From assembly GCA_002714565.1 (NCBI GenBank), contig PAXU01000033.1, forward strand, positions 47,605-65,309: a DNA stretch of 17,705 nucleotides, in the 5' to 3' direction. Origin of the DNA: Rhodopirellula sp. GTDB taxonomy: Bacteria; Planctomycetota; Planctomycetia; Pirellulales; Pirellulaceae. This document shows, in pieces, positions 14,451 through 17,705 of the stretch. The notes under the pieces were generated by a model. It was not told where the DNA came from and ran no database searches. It saw only the letters and a program-made list of their open reading frames with translations. Numbering within the stretch: the first letter of the stretch is position 1; each line of letters begins with the position of its first letter. The translations under genes and the position numbers were made by a program.

Positions 14451-17400
14451 TTATTCGAGATACAAAAACTGATTTGATGTTAGTAAGGCTTGACAGTAAT
14501 TCGTCATCGCTTGTTCAAATGGAGATTCGTTTCCTTCACGCAACAGGATCTCAAGTTGAGCGCTAATGAACTCCAACGACAATGTCACATCTTCTCTGGT
14601 TGGCTTCCTTCCATAGGCGAGCTGCCAACCAAAGGCAACTTGTTCAGCCACCGACGACTTTACTTCAAACTTTTTAAGGTCAATTGGCCCGCGGAAGTCG
14701 GCCGATGAGTCCCATTTCTTTACGACGTTTCCATTGCCATCTAGCAATTCAAACCAAAAGTGATTTCCGAAGCTATCTGAGGCATGGTCGGCTTTTTGGT
14801 TAACAATTGTGTCGATCGTCTCGCCTGCTTCCACGTCGAAGGTAGCCTCATACATCGTTTGATTTGTAAAAGCCTCTGTCTTTGTCAGCTCTCCTTGTCG
14901 ACTGCTATACACCGAAAGTGCTATACCATCTCCGTTATCGCTGCCGTGTGAAAGTCCACCACCAAGTCGGATCTTGCCAGCTACTGGTGCTGTCCAGCGT
15001 CTAATTGGATTGTGCGTATTACTATGAGTGTGCCCTCCCGAGGCATTCAAAAAGGCCCAGCCGATATTTTCGTCGGGCACCTTGTCACCACCCTTCCAGG
15101 TGTTATCTGCGAAGTGTGGAAACTCTGTGAAGTTTACTTGTGCGGATGCGCCATCGATCGACTCGCCTACATGACCGTATCCATACGACCACGGATCAGA
15201 ATTTGAGAGTGCAGCGTCTGGTATCGTCACTGTAAGGTTTTCAATTGTGGTGGAATCCACTTTGCCATTTGCCTCCAGATTTAGTCTAGCGGCAAAGGCT
15301 TTGGCAAAATTAAGGATAAAGTCACTGTTCATCAGCATGAGTGATTGCGTTGCAACGGTAGACGTTTCTCGTTTTGTACAGTTGATTTCCATGGCGGGAG
15401 CATCAAAAGCTTTTAGGATGCTAATCGGCTGAGTTCGTTTCATCTGCAAGTAAATACTGCGTCGCTGTGTATCACCATTAATGATGACTTGGCCGGAGGT
15501 GTCCGTTGCAACCATCGTCGGTGCGCCGAATTGTGTTCCATCGAGTCGGTTGGTGACCTGGAGAATGGAGTCGCGAATAGCCTCTGCATCTAGCCGTTGA
15601 ACGGGGAAATGCGAATATAAGGTGTTTCCGCCATCAAGTTGATCTGCTTCGGCTGTTCGCAAAGACTCCTGTTGATAAACGGTGGAAGTCATGATGATCC
15701 GGTGCAAGTGCTTTAGACTCCAACCACTAGCCATGAATTCATCGGCGAGCCAGTCAAGTAAGGCAGGATGTGTTGGCATCGTGCCGAGGCGTCCAAATTC
15801 GCCTGGTGTGGATACGATTCCCTTGCCAAAATGATGGAGCCAGAATCGGTTGACTAGAACCCGACCCACTAATGGATGCCGTCCGCTCGTAAGTCGTCGT
15901 GCGTATGCCAGACGGCGTCCGGAACTCGGCAAGCTGCCATCGTTATCTGCGATTTCAAACGGACTCTCCGCCGGTGATGCAACGGTGACGCCACCAGGTT
16001 TTACCTCATCTTGAGGTTGTCGGTAATCACCACGATAGTACAAAAACGTAGGGTCAAATTCGCCCGCGGATTCGGTCAGCGCTCTCAGGTATTCATGTGG
16101 CGGTTTAGTTCCACGAAGCTTAGCAATCTCAGCATCCATTTCCTTCAGCTTGTCAGCATAACCTTGGTTGTATTGATAGAGCACTCCGGTGCTCAGGTTT
16201 CTGATATTTGGATTTGTTGCCAGTAGCTCATTATGTTCCTCAGTTCGTTTGTCACCAGCGGTTTTATAAGCTTCCTCTAACTTGCCGCGTATTGCTTCAT
16301 CGACCTTTTCGAGCTCCTTTTGAAGCACGTCTGCCATAAACTCAGCTTGTTTTTCATTACGTGCAGTGACTTGCGTTTGTGCTTGTGCTTCGATCTCATT
16401 TGCTTTGGCGTGATCTTCATCTGTGTACAGCGATATGGCTCTGCTGTTGGGTTGCTTCCATTTTTTGGGATTGAGCGCGGGTTCGAATATGGCACGAAGA
16501 CGATAGTAATCTTTCTGTGAAATGGGGTCGTATCGATGGTCATGACACTGGGCACAGCCAACGGAAAGCCCAAGCAACGAAGTGGACACGATCTTAACGG
16601 TGTCAATCATCACCTGCTCTCTTGCGACAGCATCGTTTTGAGCACTTGTTCCATCTGCAGCCATGCGGAGGAATCCGGTTGCAGTAAGCTTTTCGATTTC
16701 CTGAACAGTCATATTCTTATACGGAGGATTCACCAGTTCATCACCAGCGAGTTGCCATGTAATAAACTGATCAAATGGCATATCGCTCCCGATAGCTTGA
16801 ATTACCCAATCACGATATTTGTATGCCCAAGCTCGAGACGAGTCATTGTTTGTGTAACCTTCGGAGTCAGCGTAGCCGGCAACATCGAGCCAGTGCCTTC
16901 CCCACCGCTCGCCGTAAAGCGGTGAATCCAACAATCGGTTTATCAACCCAGCCCATGCATCATCAGACGTGTCATCAAGAAATGCTTGTACTTCTTCAGG
17001 CGTTGGCGGCACGCCGAGCAGATCCAGACTGGCTCTACGAATCAGTGTTTCTTTATCAGTATCAGAAGCAAAAGTCAGCCCAGCAGGCTCCATCTTCGCA
17101 ATCAAAAATGCGTCGATTGGCGTACGGATTCTGGTTGCGTCTTTCACGGATGGAACAGCTGGACGAATCAGTGGTTTAAATGCCCAATAACTTCGCTCTT
17201 CATCAGAGACACCCAATCCGGGTCCGATGCTTGAAGGTTCGGGGCGAACTGTTTGAGCTCCTTGCTTGATCCACTGTACAAGCATCTCGATTTGATGATC
17301 CGGTACACGGTGATTGCCTGGCGGCATTTCTCCAGCTCTTACCCGTTCGACTAAGTAGCTGGCATCAGCGTCACCGGCGACAATTGCTGGGCCAGATTCA

Positions 17401-17615
17401 CCACCGGCGAGCATAAACCGGACCAACCTTAGATCCAGCTTACCTTTTACTTCTTTTTCGGCACCGTGGCAGTCGAAACAGTGGGCACGAAAAATTGGTC
17501 TTATATCGCGCTCAAAAGTTAATTTGTCATCTTCTGCCAAAACAGACGAAGAAGCTGTCACTACTGACAAAACAGCAAATGCAAATACCAGAAACGGACC
17601 AAATCGATAATTCAT
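14451..17615 (-). CDS. Cytochrome-DUF1549-DUF1553 protein with inserted beta-rich module
   Basis: 1054 residues, Sec signal about 1-27. The planctomycete cytochrome domain (PSCyt1) follows: CFDCH (46-50) binds haem and M97 in GEMPPG is a likely axial ligand. DUF1549 (PSCyt2) spans about 164-380 and contains a second CxxCH, CAQCHDHRYDP (354-364). A charged, helical, probably coiled-coil stretch covers about 400-500. DUF1553 (PSD1) starts near 566 (RRLAYARRL) with NRFWLHHFGKGIVSTPGEFG (589-608) and STVYQQES (644-651). It is interrupted at about 785-975 by a Gly/Ser/Thr-rich, beta-type segment, after which the usual AFGWQLAYGRKPT (994-1006) closes the domain. The protein is probably a periplasmic dihaem electron carrier or oxidoreductase; the reaction is unknown. 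It is first in the minus-strand run, with a promoter candidate 69 nt before its ATG, and its DUF1501 partner follows 16 nt later. No strong Shine-Dalgarno sequence. Confidence 0.94.
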   Translation of the reverse strand: MNYRFGPFLVFAFAVLSVVTASSSVLAEDDKLTFERDIRPIFRAHCFDCHGAEKEVKGKLDLRLVRFMLAGGESGPAIVAGDADASYLVERVRAGEMPPGNHRVPDHQIEMLVQWIKQGAQTVRPEPSSIGPGLGVSDEERSYWAFKPLIRPAVPSVKDATRIRTPIDAFLIAKMEPAGLTFASDTDKETLIRRASLDLLGVPPTPEEVQAFLDDTSDDAWAGLINRLLDSPLYGERWGRHWLDVAGYADSEGYTNNDSSRAWAYKYRDWVIQAIGSDMPFDQFITWQLAGDELVNPPYKNMTVQEIEKLTATGFLRMAADGTSAQNDAVAREQVMIDTVKIVSTSLLGLSVGCAQCHDHRYDPISQKDYYRLRAIFEPALNPKKWKQPNSRAISLYTDEDHAKANEIEAQAQTQVTARNEKQAEFMADVLQKELEKVDEAIRGKLEEAYKTAGDKRTEEHNELLATNPNIRNLSTGVLYQYNQGYADKLKEMDAEIAKLRGTKPPHEYLRALTESAGEFDPTFLYYRGDYRQPQDEVKPGGVTVASPAESPFEIADNDGSLPSSGRRLAYARRLTSGRHPLVGRVLVNRFWLHHFGKGIVSTPGEFGRLGTMPTHPALLDWLADEFMASGWSLKHLHRIIMTSTVYQQESLRTAEADQLDGGNTLYSHFPVQRLDAEAIRDSILQVTNRLDGTQFGAPTMVATDTSGQVIINGDTQRRSIYLQMKRTQPISILKAFDAPAMEINCTKRETSTVATQSLMLMNSDFILNFAKAFAARLNLEANGKVDSTTIENLTVTIPDAALSNSDPWSYGYGHVGESIDGASAQVNFTEFPHFADNTWKGGDKVPDENIGWAFLNASGGHTHSNTHNPIRRWTAPVAGKIRLGGGLSHGSDNGDGIALSVYSSRQGELTKTEAFTNQTMYEATFDVEAGETIDTIVNQKADHASDSFGNHFWFELLDGNGNVVKKWDSSADFRGPIDLKKFEVKSSVAEQVAFGWQLAYGRKPTREDVTLSLEFISAQLEILLREGNESPFEQAMTNYCQALLTSNQFLYLE

Positions 17616-17623
17616 AGGAATTG

Positions 17624-17652
17624 GTTTCTCAAGCGGCGGGATTACTTGAAAC
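17624..17652 (-). promoter_or_regulatory. Hairpin in the leader of the large cytochrome gene
   Basis: On the minus strand GTTTCAAG (17652-17645) can pair with CTTGAGAAAC (17633-17624) with a 2-nt bulge and an 11-nt GC-rich loop. The stem ends 8 nt before the ATG and covers where a ribosome binding site would be. It may modulate translation start; it is short and could be chance. Confidence 0.3.
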
Positions 17653-17683
17653 GGTGGGAGAATCTTAATTGATTACCTAGATC

Positions 17684-17692
17684 ATTATAACA
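17684..17692 (-). promoter_or_regulatory. Candidate extended -10 promoter for the minus-strand run
   Basis: Minus-strand TGTTATAAT (17692-17684) is a perfect extended -10 (TG, one base, TATAAT). The matching -35 would fall just past the window edge and cannot be seen. Transcription would start near 17677, giving a leader of about 60 nt before the ATG at 17615. It is correctly placed to drive the six-gene run. The plus-strand run's promoter is not in the window. Confidence 0.5.
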
Positions 17693-17705
17693 GGGATAGG
17701 CCGCC

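Overview
The window looks like chromosomal DNA from a planctomycete (phylum Planctomycetota). I base this on protein families rather than a database search: DUF1549/DUF1553 proteins with c-type haem motifs paired with DUF1501 proteins, a planctomycete-type N-terminal cytochrome domain, a PPC-domain protein, expanded sulfatases, a Tat-exported Gfo/Idh/MocA oxidoreductase and a ceramidase-like hydrolase. Base composition is roughly balanced by eye. Several genes lack a clear Shine-Dalgarno sequence. I would not name a genus.

The DNA is almost fully coding and holds ten genes in two convergent runs. The plus-strand run (1-7923) holds a DUF1549/DUF1553 protein whose start lies outside the window, a Tat-exported DUF1501 protein, a secreted PPC/Ig-like multi-domain protein, and a 926-residue polypeptide with two complete sulfatase domains. 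The minus-strand run, read from 17615 down to 7928, holds a 1054-residue cytochrome-DUF1549-DUF1553 protein, two different DUF1501 proteins, a small TolB-like propeller protein that overlaps its upstream neighbour by 23 nt, a neutral-ceramidase-like protein, and a Gfo/Idh/MocA oxidoreductase. The two runs meet tail to tail with only 4 nt between stop codons. No intergenic gap exceeds 300 nt. The largest are about 116 nt (10634-10749) and the last 90 nt, which carry a candidate attenuator-like fold and a candidate promoter.

Every gene whose N-terminus is visible encodes an export signal: Tat-like for the three DUF1501 proteins and the oxidoreductase, Sec-like for the rest. The region therefore encodes an envelope or periplasmic toolkit. 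Both runs carry a haem-motif DUF1549/DUF1553 protein plus at least one DUF1501 protein, a pairing typical of planctomycetes whose biochemistry is poorly defined. DUF1501 belongs, to my knowledge, to the alkaline phosphatase/sulfatase-like superfamily. With the true sulfatases, the ceramidase-like amidase and a sugar-type oxidoreductase nearby, a plausible inference is processing of sulfated or esterified glycans or glycolipids coupled to a periplasmic redox step.

The points most worth a second look are the tandem sulfatase with an altered second active-site motif, the pairing of two different DUF1549/1553-DUF1501 cassettes, the beta-rich insertion inside the DUF1553 region of the large cytochrome protein, and the three-arm inverted repeat ahead of the ceramidase-like gene. 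No tRNA, rRNA, CRISPR array or insertion sequence was seen.
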